Below, in pieces: positions 35,061 through 46,950 of a stretch of DNA of 64,000 nucleotides; position 1 is the stretch's first letter; every line of letters starts with the position of its first letter. The DNA is from Neoceratodus forsteri (lineage: Eukaryota > Chordata > Ceratodontiformes > Ceratodontidae). Location of the stretch: NCBI GenBank assembly GCA_016271365.2, contig CM057449.1, forward strand, positions 1,563,350,501-1,563,414,500, given 5' to 3'. Under the pieces are notes generated by a model. That model did not search any database, was not told where the DNA came from, and was given only the letters and a program-made list of their open reading frames with translations. A program made the translations under genes and the position numbers.

Positions 35061-35569
35061 GAAGGAACAAGTCACAGAATCCAAGTAGACAGTGGCAAAA
35101 GTCTGGTCTGGAGATGCCCCAGGAGCCAGTAGATGCGTTAGACAGCAATGAAGTGGACAGAGGAAGCACAGTGTTGTGGGGGGATAAATTGGATAATTTA
35201 AAAATTATTTTGCAAAGAACCCTTTGAAACTGAAGAGAAAGAGGGACAGTTTACTGAAAAACAAAATGGTCAGACAGGGTAGTCCTTTCCTACATTCTAT
35301 GTGTCTTGTCTAATCATTAGTGAGGCATATGACATTTGCATAAAATAAGTATTCCACTACATTTTCATAACATGTTCATTTCTTATTTATTTCACTGATA
35401 TACAGTTACAGTGCAGTAATTGCAATAACACTTACAAAAAGAACTCTGAGAATGGCAATGTTCCATTAGACATCTGCTATATCAATAACCACGGCAGACC
35501 AGGTGAAGGTATCAGTTTTACAGAAGTTGTTTCTGTCACCAAATACAGTAGTATCTCTCCAGTCAAGGT

Positions 35570-38137
35570 TCTTCCTAATGCCATCAGCAATCACTCTCCA
35601 CTTGCCTGTTGGTGGTTCAATAAAAATTCCCCTCCACCGTCAACCTCCTCCTTCCAGCGATGGCTAAAAAGGGGCTCCCTCTCTCGTCTCAGGTCCCACC
35701 TTCGGACATGTGACTGGACCCAAATCAACAGGGCTGAGTGGGTTGATACTGCTTTAGCACATTTATTGCCACTTTTAATGCTGCCTGTGACTGCTTCTCC
35801 CCTCTCACAAAGCTCCACATGAAAAAACGAGACACCCCCTGGATTTCCCAGGCCCTACTGGATACCGTGTTGCACCATCACAATCTCTGGCACAAAGCCA
35901 TTGACTCCCATTTCCTGCATGACAGGCAGCTCTACAGAGAGGCAACAAATGCATGCACCTGGGCCATTTGGCAGGCCGAGGCAGTCCACTGTAAGGCAGC
36001 CCTAACTTCCACCTGGGGCTCTGGTCATGACTTTTGGAAAAATATTAAAGAACTGAGCAGAAAAAACATCTCCCCACCCCTGGCTCAACTATCCACCAAT
36101 GGAACTTGCACCGAAGACCCCTGCGAAATAGCTAATATCCTTAACACTGCTTTTTCTGACCTTAGTGATGTCCTGCCCCCCAATTTCTTTGACCGTCCAC
36201 CAGCCTAGTCCCCCCTCCCCACCTAATATCCCCCCTTTCCGTCTCCGTATCATGTCTCCCAATCAAGCCAAAAATACCTATCCAAATTTCTGGTCAAGTC
36301 CGGTATAGTAATAACACCCTGGACCTAAAGCTCCTGGGCCTCACTCTTGATGAAGTCCTCCTCCCCTAACTCAAGTCCTTAACAAATCTCTCTGCCTTGG
36401 CCAATTTGCATCACCCTGGAAGCAAGCTGTCATTACCCCTATCCTAAAGAGTGGTGACAAAACTGACCCTAATAACTATAGACCCATATCTATACTGCCC
36501 CCCTCTCAAAAGCATTAGGAAAAAATAGTAGCCAATCAACTTATACACTACCTATTGGAACATGATCTTCTCTGTCCAGAACAGCATGGCTTCCATAGGA
36601 CCCATAGTACCACTACCGCCCTCATTGACTACACTTCCTATATGCATCAAGTCCTTGACTCTGGACTTGTAGTTGGCTCTCTTTATATTGACCTCACTAA
36701 GGCCTTTGACATGGTCAATCATGCCTTGCTCCTTCACTATCTACCTGCCATTGGACTCTCCCAGGATACCATATATTGGTTCTCAGACTACCTAACTGGT
36801 AGGACTCAACACATAAAAATCATCTCCAGCCACTCAGATTGCCACCCTGTCCAATGTGGTGTCCCACAAGGCTCCATATTAGGCCCTCTCCTTTTCAGCA
36901 TATTTTTGAACTCACTACCTAAGTCCTGCTCAGGCAGACTTCTATTATATGCGGATGATGCTGTCACTTTCAGCAGTCACCAGCAACCCCTCTCCCTCCA
37001 AAACTCTCTCCAAAATTACTCCTCGGAAGCTGAAACCTGATTTTGTGACCATAGGCTTATACTTAACCACATAAAAACAAAATCTATGATTTTCGCCCAC
37101 TGCTAGAGTACCCCCCTCTGGATCAACCCTTTCCACTGTCAACTCATAGGATGACACATTAGAACAGGTTGACATCTTTAAATATCTGGGCATTATCTTA
37201 GACTCATCTCTTTCATTTCACAAACATATCCAGCTCCTATTCACCTCTTTAAATACTAGACTTGGTCTCCTCCACCGACTTAAGCACCATCTCCCCCCTG
37301 AAGCCATCCGTGTTGCTGTGTCTTCCTCTGTACTCTCCATTATGGACTACGGCATTGTAATATATGGCTCCGCTGATCAGGCAGCCTTAAACCACCTCAA
37401 AATCACCCTATACAAAGCCTGTCATCTTATCACAGACTGTGACAGATATACCCATACCTGTGAACTAAATCAGCAGTCCCAGTGGCTAAACTTCGAATTG
37501 AGGCTTAAATATCACACCTGCCTCCTAGCCAAGAAAATCCTTCTCAATCTTGCTCCGAAGGGATGATCCCCCTACTCCCACCTGCCCATTCAAACAGACC
37601 CACCAGAAGTACTGCCAAATCCCTCTTAGCTGTCCCCCACTGTAGGACCACCTTTGGTCAAAGGGCCATTCAGTTTCAGGTCCTGAAATGGCTCAATGAG
37701 CTCCCCACACCCACCCTACATGAAAGAAAACTAGGTCCTTTCAAGACCCACCTCAAAGACCTGCTCCTTTCACTGTCCACTTGTGACTGTCCCTAGTCCT
37801 TCCTTTCTCCACCCCGCATCCCAGTCGGACAGCTTTCCCACCTAGCACCAGCTCCCCCCATCTTTCACTACTTAGATGCCCTTGTATCTCATCCAATGCT
37901 TTGTCTGGTTAAGTTTTAGAATCACTAGCTTGTTTGACACATGACAATGGGGCTGTTTTTGGCCCTATTTTACTTATTGTATGTCAACCTCCTATGTACT
38001 GTATAATTACCCGTATTATATGTTTCTTCTCCTATGCAACTCCTGCTGTATCTATGACATGAAACCTTTGCAAAGGAGTCTATGACTCAAAGGTGTATTT
38101 CCGATTAGTTGTAATAAATAATAAAACAAAAAAAAAA
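35570..38137 (+). pseudogene. L2-clade LINE, copy 2: partial endonuclease, RT and 3' UTR
   Basis: 5'-truncated. It begins with NHSPLACWWF, the end of the endonuclease, runs through frame 35819-36208 (linker with WKNIKELSRKN) and then the RT. The best block is frame 36555-37040: LLCPEQHGFHRTHSTTTALI, SLYIDLTKAFDMVNHALLLH, QCGVPQGSILGPLLFSIFLN and LLLYADDAVTF with the YADD catalytic box. The C-terminal part continues in frames 37318-37566 and 37563-37796. It ends at about 38127 with AATAAATAATAAAAC and an A-run. Related to but clearly different from copy 1. Frameshifts near 36210, 37040 and 37570 make it inactive. Confidence 0.9.
38064..38094 (+). promoter_or_regulatory. 3' UTR hairpin of L2 copy 2
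   Basis: Outer stem ACCTTT with AAAGGT as in copy 1, a 6-nt bulge (GCAAAG), and an inner stem GAGTC (38076-38080) with GACTC (38084-38088) around TAT. The inner stem sequence differs from copy 1 on both sides while pairing is kept. Confidence 0.75.
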
Positions 38138-39059
38138 ATAGTCTTATTTTTTCCTTAATTAGGTTCTCTTGTTAATGCTGTTTTTTTCTGCCCACTATTC
38201 ATTTATCAATGACGTCAGAGTTTTGGACCCTGGTGGTAACATCAGCTGAGTGGAAGCTTAGAGTTAGTTTCCAAGAAACTTTCCATGCAGGGTTTCTGCT
38301 CAATTGTCACTGGGTCTGGAACTGATCAATAATTAAAAAATGTATATTGATCTTGATTCACAAAGCATACGTGCCACATATAAGAAGCGCACAGGCTCCA
38401 GTGAGTGCACTTTCCACACATTAGGGGTGTTGTCAAACCCCTGAACATACACAAAAAGGACCAGCGCTCTTTCCACACCCATACCCCTGTCTGGCCATAG
38501 GGCTATGTTTATGACTGATTGGGAGGGTGGCAGGGGGCAGCTGAGGCAGAGCATGTCTACGTGTCATGCACCAAACTGGACCTGCAGGATGGAGTGCTGG
38601 TGGAGGGGGTGCCAGCTATGTGGGCAGAATACCTGCCATAACCTACATGAACCCCCTCCCACCAGTTGCACAGACAGATGGCTATGGTGCTGTCTACCCC
38701 ACCCTGCTACCCCTGGACCTCCAATCATACCATGAGGTATAGTGGTATGGTGGGGCACATAGTCAGACTGGTGCAACACCTTAAGGAGTATGTCAGTCCT
38801 GGGAGGACTGGCCATATCCCAAAATTGTCCACTCTATGTGGAGCGGGGGTCCAGTCTAATGGTGTATGGGCTATCTGACTAGTCATCCTTGACCACCAGG
38901 CCACTCATGCCATGCCCCTGGCATCCCAGCATACCTACATGGGTGAGAGGTGGCACCAGCATTGTGTGGCCCTGCAAACTGCATAGCTCTGATGTACAAG
39001 TATGCACCTTTGGCATGTACCTGGGCTTCCATTTTGAATTGGGCCCATTAAGTGGGAAA
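38138..39059. other. No gene recognised; unassigned
   Basis: Frames near 38505-39083 on both strands show no domain I can name. Possibly debris of a retroelement ORF1 or DNA transposon. Confidence 0.4.
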
Positions 39060-40105
39060 GGTAACATTAACAGAGGAGCCTAAGGAGAAACTGGACTTAT
39101 TCAACAGCTCTCTGGAAACAGGCATAGTTCCGGAGGACTGGAGGAGAGCAGAAGTGGTCCTGCTACAAAAGAGTGGCAGCAATTATAGGCCAGTGAGTCT
39201 CACCTCACTAGTGGGGAAATTAATGGAAACCCTGTTAAAGGAAAGGTTGGTAGACTATCTTGAATCCAGTGGGCTGCAAGACCACAGGCAACAAGAATTC
39301 ATGGTGGGTGGTCATGCCAGATGCATCTGATTGATTTTTTTCTATTGGGTGACCAGGAAAATAGATCAGAGGAGGGCAGTAGACATGGCCTTTCTTGGTT
39401 TTAGCAAGGTCTTTGACAGTGTGCCACACAGGAGACTGATATTGAAATTGAATAGTGCAGGGGTGGGAGTCAAAGGAGTGAAGTGGGTTAGAAATTGGCT
39501 AACAGATAAGAGATACATGGTGGTGGTTTACAGCACTCACTCAAATAATGGAAGAGTGGCCAGCAGGGTGCCACAGGGCTCAATACTGGGATCAGTCCTC
39601 TGCAATGTCTTCACAAATGATATTGCAGAAAAACTGGTTGGGGAGGCATGCTTTTTTGCAGATGACACCAAAATCTGTAACAGAGTGAACAGTTGGAAGG
39701 GGGTGTAGAAAATGAATAGGGACCTTGGGAAACTCAAGGAGTTGTTAAGAGCATTACAGTTGATGTTCAATGCCAAAAAGTGCAAAACCATGCCCCTAGG
39801 GCACAGAAACCCAGGAGCTGAGTACGGAGGGGGGGGAAGGCTACTGGCAGTCACTAAGCAAAAAAGTAGCCTTGGGGCTATCATATCTGATGACCTCAAA
39901 GTGGCAGGGCAGTGTGACAAAGCAGTAGATAGAGCCATTGGGGTGCATAGGGAGAGGTATCTCCAGCAGGAGGAAAGAGGTGCTGTTGCCACTATATCAT
40001 TAGCTGATGAGACCCTACCTGGAGTGTTGTGTCCAATTCCAGAGGCTGCACCTTAGAAAGGACATAGACAGTGAAGAGGCAGTCCAGAGGAGGGTAACTC
40101 AATTT
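39060..40105 (+). pseudogene. CR1 LINE reverse transcriptase fragment
   Basis: Plus strand. LETGIVPEDWRRAEVVLLQK, SNYRPVSLTSLVGKLMETLL, then FDSVPHRRL, GSILGSVLCNVFTNDIAEKL and the catalytic FADDTKI near 39655, followed by LMFNAKKCKTMPLGHRN. Frames shift near 39330 and 39710. The 3' end is missing: sequence changes at about 40105, where the Penelope-like element begins, which suggests that the latter cut into it or that a deletion joined them. Confidence 0.87.
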
Positions 40106-40307
40106 GTCCAAACAACAGCTGTATCAAGCAGAAATTTCAGTTCTTGGGAAGGCACTGGGTTTTATACCCACACAACGCTTTGATGTGTTGAGACTGTGGT
40201 GGATTTACACAAGCAAACTTATCAGAAACCTGAGTCTCAAATCTTTCTTTAAGAAGAGGGTGAATGAGAATGATTCCAATGTAGCTGTGGAATCTGAGGT
40301 AATTAAT

Positions 40308-41153
40308 ACGAACATACGAAATTTGCCAGCAGATAAAGGACTAGAGGTCTATCAAGTCTGCTCGAATGTGCAGCTAGCACCCCTTATTCTGCAGCTGCCC
40401 CTCCCTTCCACCCTTCTTCTTCATTAACCCTCCCCTTTGTCCTGTCCCATCCTCATTTGAAGCAGTCCACTGTTCTACTGCATACCACTTCAGCAGGTAA
40501 CGCATTCCACCCAGCCACCACCCTCTCTGTAAAAAAGTGTCTTCTCATCTCCCTCCCTAACCTTCCTCGCTCCAGTCTCATATCATGGCCCCTGGTGGCC
40601 CTCCCCTCCCTTACTTTGAACAGCCCATCTGCACCCGTCTTGTTTATTTCTTTCATGTATTTAAAGGTTTCAATCATGTCACCCCTGTCTCTTCTCTCCT
40701 CCAGTGAGTACATGTTCAACTCCTTCAACCTCGTCTCGTATGATAAGTCCCCCAGCCCCTTGATCATCTTTGTGGCTCTGCGCTACCTTCAGTAACTCAA
40801 TGTCCCTCTTCAGTTTGGGCCGACACTGCACGCAGTACTCCAGGTGTGGTCTAACTAATGACTTATACAGTGGCAGAATCACCTCCTCCCTCCTCGAGCA
40901 TATACCCCTTGCAATACAACCCAGCATTTTGTTGGCCTTTGCAGCTGCCTTCCTACATTGTGCCGAGTTGTTCATTGACCCTGTAATGAGCACACCCAGA
41001 TCCTTCTCCTCCTCTGTCTGGGCTAGCTGCACTCTCCCTAGCTGGTAACTCCTCCTTGGGTTCTTCATTCCAAAATGCAGCACCTTGCACTTTTTGGCAT
41101 TAAAGCCCAGTTGCCAGGTGTCTGACCAGGTTTCAAGCTTTGCCAGATGCCAG
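40308..41153 (-). pseudogene. CR1 LINE 3' fragment inserted in the Penelope ORF, TSD AATTAAT
   Basis: Flanked by AATTAAT at 40301-40307 and 41154-41160. It starts with the (degenerate) tail ACGAACATACGAA and 3' UTR. On the minus strand the C-terminal RT frames follow: 40453-40767 (LSYETRLKELNMYSLEERRD and TERVVAGWNALPAEVV) and 40679-41083 ([20 protein letters not shown]). 5'-truncated, frameshifted once. Confidence 0.92.
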
Positions 41154-41160
41154 AATTAAT

Positions 41161-42250
41161 GACTGTTCTGATACCGATTTTAGGTTTAAACCACAATCTA
41201 AATTTTGCCCACCGATGTCAGCACCACTACAGACTTTTGTTAGAAGTCGTGAACAGCAGATTAAAGCTTTAGATAAAAATATATTTGATAAATTTCATTA
41301 TAATCTAACAAAAGAGGAGTGGCTGGCTCTAAAAGGTTTGGAGGACAATAGACAGTTAACCATTAAGCCAGCAGATAAGTGTGTGTGTGGGGGGGCAATA
41401 ATGGTACTGAATAGCAAAGATTATGATTGTAAGGTTTATAGACAATTGAAAAATGAGAATTTTTATAGGAAATTGAATGTTGACCCTACAATGAGGTTTA
41501 AAGGGGAAATAGATGAATATTTGGATTTTTTAAAGGAACAGGCATTGTTACCAGCACAGACAACTGATTATTTGAGGGTGGAGCACCCAGTCCAGGTGAC
41601 ATTTTACTATCGCCCAAAAATACACAAGGACCTGGTCAATCCCCTGGGGCGTCCTATAGTCTCCGGAAATGACTCTTTAACTGAGCCACTATCTAGATTT
41701 GTGGATTATTATTTATCCACACTGGTTAAAAGTGTACCATCCTATATTAAAGATACCGGTGAGATACTAAGAATTCTAGATGATTTAGCAATCGAAGAAG
41801 ACAGTTTGTTGGTTACATTAGATGTAACATCACTGTACACAAACATACCTCATGATGAAGGCCTAAAGGCCCTGGAATTCTATCTCAATGAGAGGATGGT
41901 ATGTGATCCACCAACAGATGTACTTGTACAATTGGCAGGGTTCGTATTAAAAAACAATACCTTTCTTAACAAGAGCGAATTCTTTCATCAAATAAAAGGT
42001 ACAGCTGTGGGTGCTAGTTTCACCCCAAATTGTGCCAATTTGTACATGGCGAAGTGGGAACTAGATGTAATACGGACACATAGTAACCCATTTTTGCAGA
42101 AAATAGATCTATGGAAACAATTTATAGATGATATATTGATAATGTGGAAGGGAACTGAAGAAGAACTTTTTTCATTTATTCAGTATCTGAAAGATAGTAA
42201 CCAGAACATCAGGTTTAGCGTGCATTCGATAAGATACAGATCAGTTTTTT
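41161..42250 (+). pseudogene. Penelope-like reverse transcriptase
   Basis: Continuous frame after the CR1 insertion. RT motifs in order: FYYRPKIHKDLVNPLGRPIV (Penelope/telomerase-like block before the palm), LDVTSLYTNIPHDEG with the first catalytic Asp (near 41820), KGTAVGASFTPNCANLYMA and FIDDILIMW with the paired Asp near 42122-42139. Residue order and style match Penelope-like elements, whose RT is a sister of telomerase RT. A single-base deletion near 42229 shifts the frame (the next frame opens with KIQISFLDITIKK). Skipping the insertion joins VESEVIN to DCSDTDF without loss of residues. Confidence 0.9.
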
Positions 42251-43246
42251 GGACATCACTATTAAGAAGAATGAAGAAGGAGGGGTCACCACAGATTTAT
42301 TTAGGAAAAGAACTGATAGAAATACATTGCTGCTTACAAGCAGCAATCACACTTTTCATGTTATTCGAGCCATTCCTAAGGGGCAATTGATGCATACAAG
42401 GAGAAATTGCACCACTGATGAGACATTTAAAATAAGAGCAGATGAGATGTGTGACAGAATAATTGAGAGGGGATATGATAAATAGTGGGTTTCACAAACT
42501 AGAGATTGGTAGGGAAGATACCAAGATGTGACTTGCTGATAGACAAACAAAAAACAGTAAAGGTGGATCCACAAGTTACATTCGTGAGCACCTTTAATCC
42601 TCAGTCACACCAAATTGCTGATATCATCAGACAGAATTGGCACTTGGTCAAACTGGATCCAGCATTGGCTGAGGTAGTGGGAAACACTCCCAGAATTACG
42701 TATAGAAGAGGGCATGCAATAAAAGACCATGTGGTACTCTCAATGCAACCGGTGGAGAGACCACATATGTGGTTACCAGAGAGAATGCAGGGCACAAATA
42801 GATGTGGTAACTGTAAATTTTGTGAGAAAGTAACACACACCAAAACATTCAAAAACCCTATAACTAATAGGGAATATGAAGTGAAGGGTTTTGTAACCTG
42901 TAGCACATGCAGAGTTATTTATTTAGCAGAATGCAGATGTGGCAGTTGTTACATTGGGAAGACCAAAAGAGCCTTTAAGGTGAGAATCAGTGAAGACCTT
43001 AGGGCAATTGAGAACAAGGATATCACTAATGCCCTAGCTAACCACATAGTGAAATCAGGAGATAGGACAAAACATGATTTTATGTTTAAGGGACTCGAAA
43101 AAACGGTCAGTTCAATGAGAGGGGGTGATTCTAATAATTACCTATTACAAAGAGAACAGTTTTGGATTTTTACTTTTAGTGCCATGGAATGGCCAGGTTT
43201 GAATGGCAGACTTGAAATAAAGCCATTCTTGAAGAAAAATAAATGA
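42251..43246 (+). pseudogene. Penelope-like linker and GIY-YIG endonuclease
   Basis: Frame 42249-42485 continues the RT thumb (LDITIKKNEEGG-type start, TDLFRKRTDRNTLL). After a second shift, frame 42506-43246 carries a cysteine-rich linker (RCGNCKFCEK) and a GIY-YIG nuclease (VIYLAECRCGSCYIGKTKR, then FKVRI with the conserved Arg and downstream NALANHIVKSG). GIY-YIG domains cut the target DNA for Penelope-type insertion. The last 246 residues are open and well preserved. Confidence 0.9.
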
Positions 43247-43614
43247 AATATGGTGCCTTATCATTAGACTGTACAATAGGGGTATTAGTGTGTGGTGGGT
43301 AGTATGTGTCTTCTTTTTTGTTTTTTTGTTAATTTGTATATATTTTTTATGGTTGTTCTACGTTTTATTCTGTTTTTCGGACTTCTGCACCAACATTACA
43401 TCTTGGACTGTTGTTAGTGTTTTTTTGCTCTGAGGACTTTAAACTTGGTGCATGTATGGACTGTGAGTTCAGAGGTGCCAAATAGATGCATAATAATTCT
43501 CATTATGTGCACTAGTCCCATGTCTGGCTGTTAAACAGAATTATGAAATATAGCTGTATTAAAGGTTTTAATGGTTATATAGTATTAAGAAATATAACTT
43601 ATTTGGACACTGCC

Positions 43615-44570
43615 CCTTTAAGCAGCGACACTGCAGAAGGACTGGAGGGGAAGGTTTGCCTGTTTGCAGATGACACCAAGATCTGCAACAGAGTTGATAC
43701 TCCAGAGGGAGTGGTAAGGATGAGGAAAGATGTTCTGAGGTGGGGGGAGCTGCTGTCAGTCGCCAAAGAGGAAAGAGATCTGGGGCTCATTATCACAGAT
43801 GACCTAAAGGCCACCAAGCAGGCAACAAAGACAGTGGGGAAGGCCAGTGGGATGTTGGGTTGTATAGGAAGTGGTATCACAAGTTGAAGGAGGGAGATAC
43901 TGGTTCCACTGTACAAAATGTTGGTGAGGCCTCATCTGGAGTACTGTGTGCAGTTCTGGAGGCCGCGCCTTCATAAAGACATCAACAGGATGGAGATAGT
44001 GCAGAGGAAAGAAACTAAGATGGTGCATGGTTTACAGCATAAGACATATGAGGAAAGGTTAAAAGACCTCAATATGTATATGCTGGAGCAGAGCAGGGAA
44101 CGGGGATATAATTGAAACATTCAAGTACCTCAAGGGCATAACTATGGTGAAACGGGAAAACATCTTCCAGTATAAATATAGTACTAGAACAAGAGGACAT
44201 GACATGAGATTGAAGGGGGCCATATAAGGGGAAATGTGAGGAAATTCTTTTTCACTGAGAGGGGGTGGATGCATGGAATGGCCTGCCCCAGGGGGTGGTG
44301 GGAACACGCACTGTGGCAGGATTCAAACATGCAGGGGCTAGGAGTAAGGGAACCAAAGAGATGAGAAGGAATAGCTTAACCCTTGCAGGGCCGTGGACTG
44401 ACATATCAGCACCAAATTGCTATACGTTCTAATTCTGTTGGCAGCCTAGCCGACGACCAACTATTGTCACCGGCCGTCATTAGTGGTAGGGTAAATGGGA
44501 AGACTGGATGGGCCTGGCAGTCCTTTTCTGCTGACAACTTCTATGTTTCTATGTTCTATGTTTCACCAAA
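43615..44570 (+). pseudogene. CR1 LINE 3' fragment
   Basis: Plus strand, beginning in the RT (EGLEGKVCLFADDTKICNRV) and running through the C-terminal block ([36 protein letters not shown]) to the 3' UTR and the TTCTATGTTTCTATG tail near 44540-44570. 5'-truncated, with a stop near 43885 and later frameshifts. Confidence 0.88.
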
Positions 44571-45020
44571 AATCCTATGAGGAGAGACTGAAGGATTTCA
44601 ACATGTACACCCTAGAAGAGAGAAGAGCAAAAGGGGACATGATAGATACCTACAAGTACCTCACAAGGGTAAATAGGGTGCAGGAAGGGGGCCTCTTTCA
44701 AATGAGAAAGAGCGACAAGATCAGAGGGCATCCAATGAAGCTGAAGGATAGTTTAAGAGGGATGTGAGGAAGAATGAGTTCCCTGAAACAGTTGTAGATG
44801 CTTGGAGCAGACTGCTAGTGGAAGTGGTGGAGGCAAAAACAGTAAGGCCTTCAAGCATGTGTAGGACAGACATAGAGGACTATTAGTAAATAAACAGGGA
44901 GGAGGGAGAGTCGCCGGATACCAGTTAGGGTCTGCAGTGATAGACGAGGCAGGGACCTTCCAGGCAGACGGTGCTTTTCTGGTGACACATTCTATGTCTC
45001 TCTGTGTTTCAAAGCAACCA
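44571..45020 (+). pseudogene. CR1 LINE 3' fragment, second, head-to-tail
   Basis: Directly after the previous tail: SYEERLKDFNMYTLEERRAK and MIDTYKYLTRVNRVQEGGLF, then 3' UTR ending in a tail of the CTATGTCTCTCTGTGTTTC kind. Shorter, 5'-truncated copy in the same orientation. Confidence 0.85.
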
Positions 45021-45750
45021 CATGAAGTGACACACTGGGGTTAATAAACAGTCTTCTCACATGCTCAAATTTCCAATTATTTTAAAAACTGTTAAAAAAA
45101 AACAGGTTTATGTTCCCTTTCAAAGATACTGATAGCAGCTTATCCTGGTTAAAGTTCATGCAAACGTGTTCTTCAGTCATACTATAGTTTGCTTCCATAC
45201 AGTGTCTTTAAAGAGCTGCTGTCAGCATTGAGCTTTGCTAGCAAAACCGTGCCCTACATGGCACCCCAGGCTCTGACTTGTGATTTGTGAAGTATTAAAG
45301 TAGAGTTTTATGGAACTTTTACAGTTTTGAATGTGACTTACGCTGCCTCTCTGGTCTGCATATGCCACTTCCAATCATGCAGCACAGTGGCATGTGGTAG
45401 GGAAGCAAGTGCAGCAAGCAGCTGACAGGCGTGCTCAGCAGTGGGGAAAAGGCTGTGGCAGGCAAGCTGCCATATACTGTACTTTTCACCAAACTCCTGT
45501 TTGAGACGTAAGTTCAAGTTCATTCAAAAAGACAAGACACAACAGAACAGAAGAGGACAATGCAGGGCCAGGCTTTTTTCATATTTGACTTTTGTGTTAG
45601 TAACAGTAGCATGTTGATACAAAATTCTATTCAGTCAGCCCCAGTGATGATAACCATTATCAAATCAGGACTGATTCCTGACAACTATATTGAATCAGTT
45701 CACTGAAAACTCTATGTGAGCAGTGTCAGAGAATATATTTTATATTCTTT
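45021..45750. other. No gene supported; unassigned
   Basis: A minus-strand open frame at 45338-45523 is followed by a GTAAGT, but it shows no domain and lacks other support. Confidence 0.4.
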
Positions 45751-46178
45751 GCAAAAAAACTGCGTTAATGCACCAGATAGGGTTCAGATTAATGTGACAA
45801 AAGTAGGAAAATGTGGTGTTAGGGTTTCCAACCCTAACACCCCACCCTTACCCTCCAAGCAGCAAAAGGGTTTGGGCTGTCCTGAGTCTAGGTGAATCAG
45901 GGGGCTGGGTCTTCTGTGATTGCTTAACCCTAACGCTCCCCATTCCATCAGCAAATGAGTTCAAATGTGCAGACTATATGAGAATGGGGTGAGCTAGGCT
46001 GATAACCATGATGACCTGAGCCCTGATTCACCAAGACTCAGACAGCCAAAACAGTACTGTTTTTTTTTCCTTTGCTGCTTGATGGGGGTGTAAGGGTTAG
46101 AAACTCTAACATCACATTTCCCTACTTTTGTCACTTTAATCTGAACCCTAACTTGTGCATTTAATGCAGTTTTTTTGC
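45751..46178. mobile_element. 428-bp long-TIR foldback element
   Basis: GCAAAAAAACTGC at 45751-45763 mirrors GCAGTTTTTTTGC at 46166-46178. The inverted arms continue for over 100 bp: AGGGTTCAGATTAATGTGAC versus GTCACTTTAATCTGAACCCT, and AAGCAGCAAAAGG versus CCTTTGCTGCTT. No coding capacity; no certain target duplication. Confidence 0.82.
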
Positions 46179-46950
46179 AAAAAAATGTCCCTACTTATTG
46201 AGATAGCATAATTGTATCCTCATTCATGCCATTTATGCAGGTCCCTTCAGGACCTGCAGGAATCCCTCCATAGATACACAGATCCATCTGGCTGTGGAAG
46301 CACAGGACCCTCTGAACCCTGCACTTCCATGCCTCCAGAAAAACAATTTATGTGCTTGGTTGTAATTATTTTTTCTAGGGCTCACTTCAAAGGTAAACAT
46401 ATATTAAGTGTCCCTCTTAACTGCCAGCGCTTGATTGTATATAGGCAAAAATGTGTTTGGGGTTTTTTTTACTCAAAAGTCAGAAATTTTTTTCGGTTTG
46501 CTCCGAAATTTGCTGTGGTTGTAGCGGAAGAATAGATTTACCTTTGGTGCATTTTTAATGATGTTCAGACTTTCGTTGTGGATTTGGCACCAAGATGAAG
46601 ACTGGAGGTAATTTTGGGGTGCAGTGCGTAGCCCATGAATGTTTAGGGGGATTATGAATTAGTGTCGTAATACCTATTGACACCTTTTTTGACATATACA
46701 TTGTTCCTTAATTCCAATTATTGACAAAATAATGGCTTGTTAAAGTTGCAATGTTATCCTATGGGAATTTTCATTTTTTCATCTTTATGTTTTTTTTTTA
46801 TATGGCCCCTAAATTTTGGGGGCATATTATATGTTAGTGCTGTAATACTCAATAAGAACTTTCTTTTGATATACAGTATAAATTGTCCATTAACTGCAAA
46901 TATTGATGGAATTATGGTTTGTTAAAGTTGAAAGGTGGGTGAAAATAAAA
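46179..46950. other. No gene recognised; unassigned
   Basis: AT-rich DNA. A weak internal similarity (TTGTTAAAGTTG blocks at about 46738 and 46919) suggests an older duplication. Confidence 0.45.

Larger units (their letters stand above)
40104..43540 (+). mobile_element. Penelope-like retroelement interrupted by a CR1
   Basis: A single RT plus GIY-YIG open reading frame, broken by one insertion (40308-41153) and two frameshifts. The N-terminal part at 40104-40307 includes GKALGFIPTQRFDVLRLWW and LSLKSFFKKR, typical of Penelope N-termini. No hammerhead motif was seen at its ends, although many Penelope elements carry one. The 3' boundary is uncertain. Confidence 0.87.

Noticed and set aside
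45338..45523. Minus-strand 61-codon open frame followed by GTAAGT, considered as a host exon
   Set aside because: No recognisable domain, no match to the expected KLHL sequence, and the frame ends by stop near the putative donor; chance is adequate.
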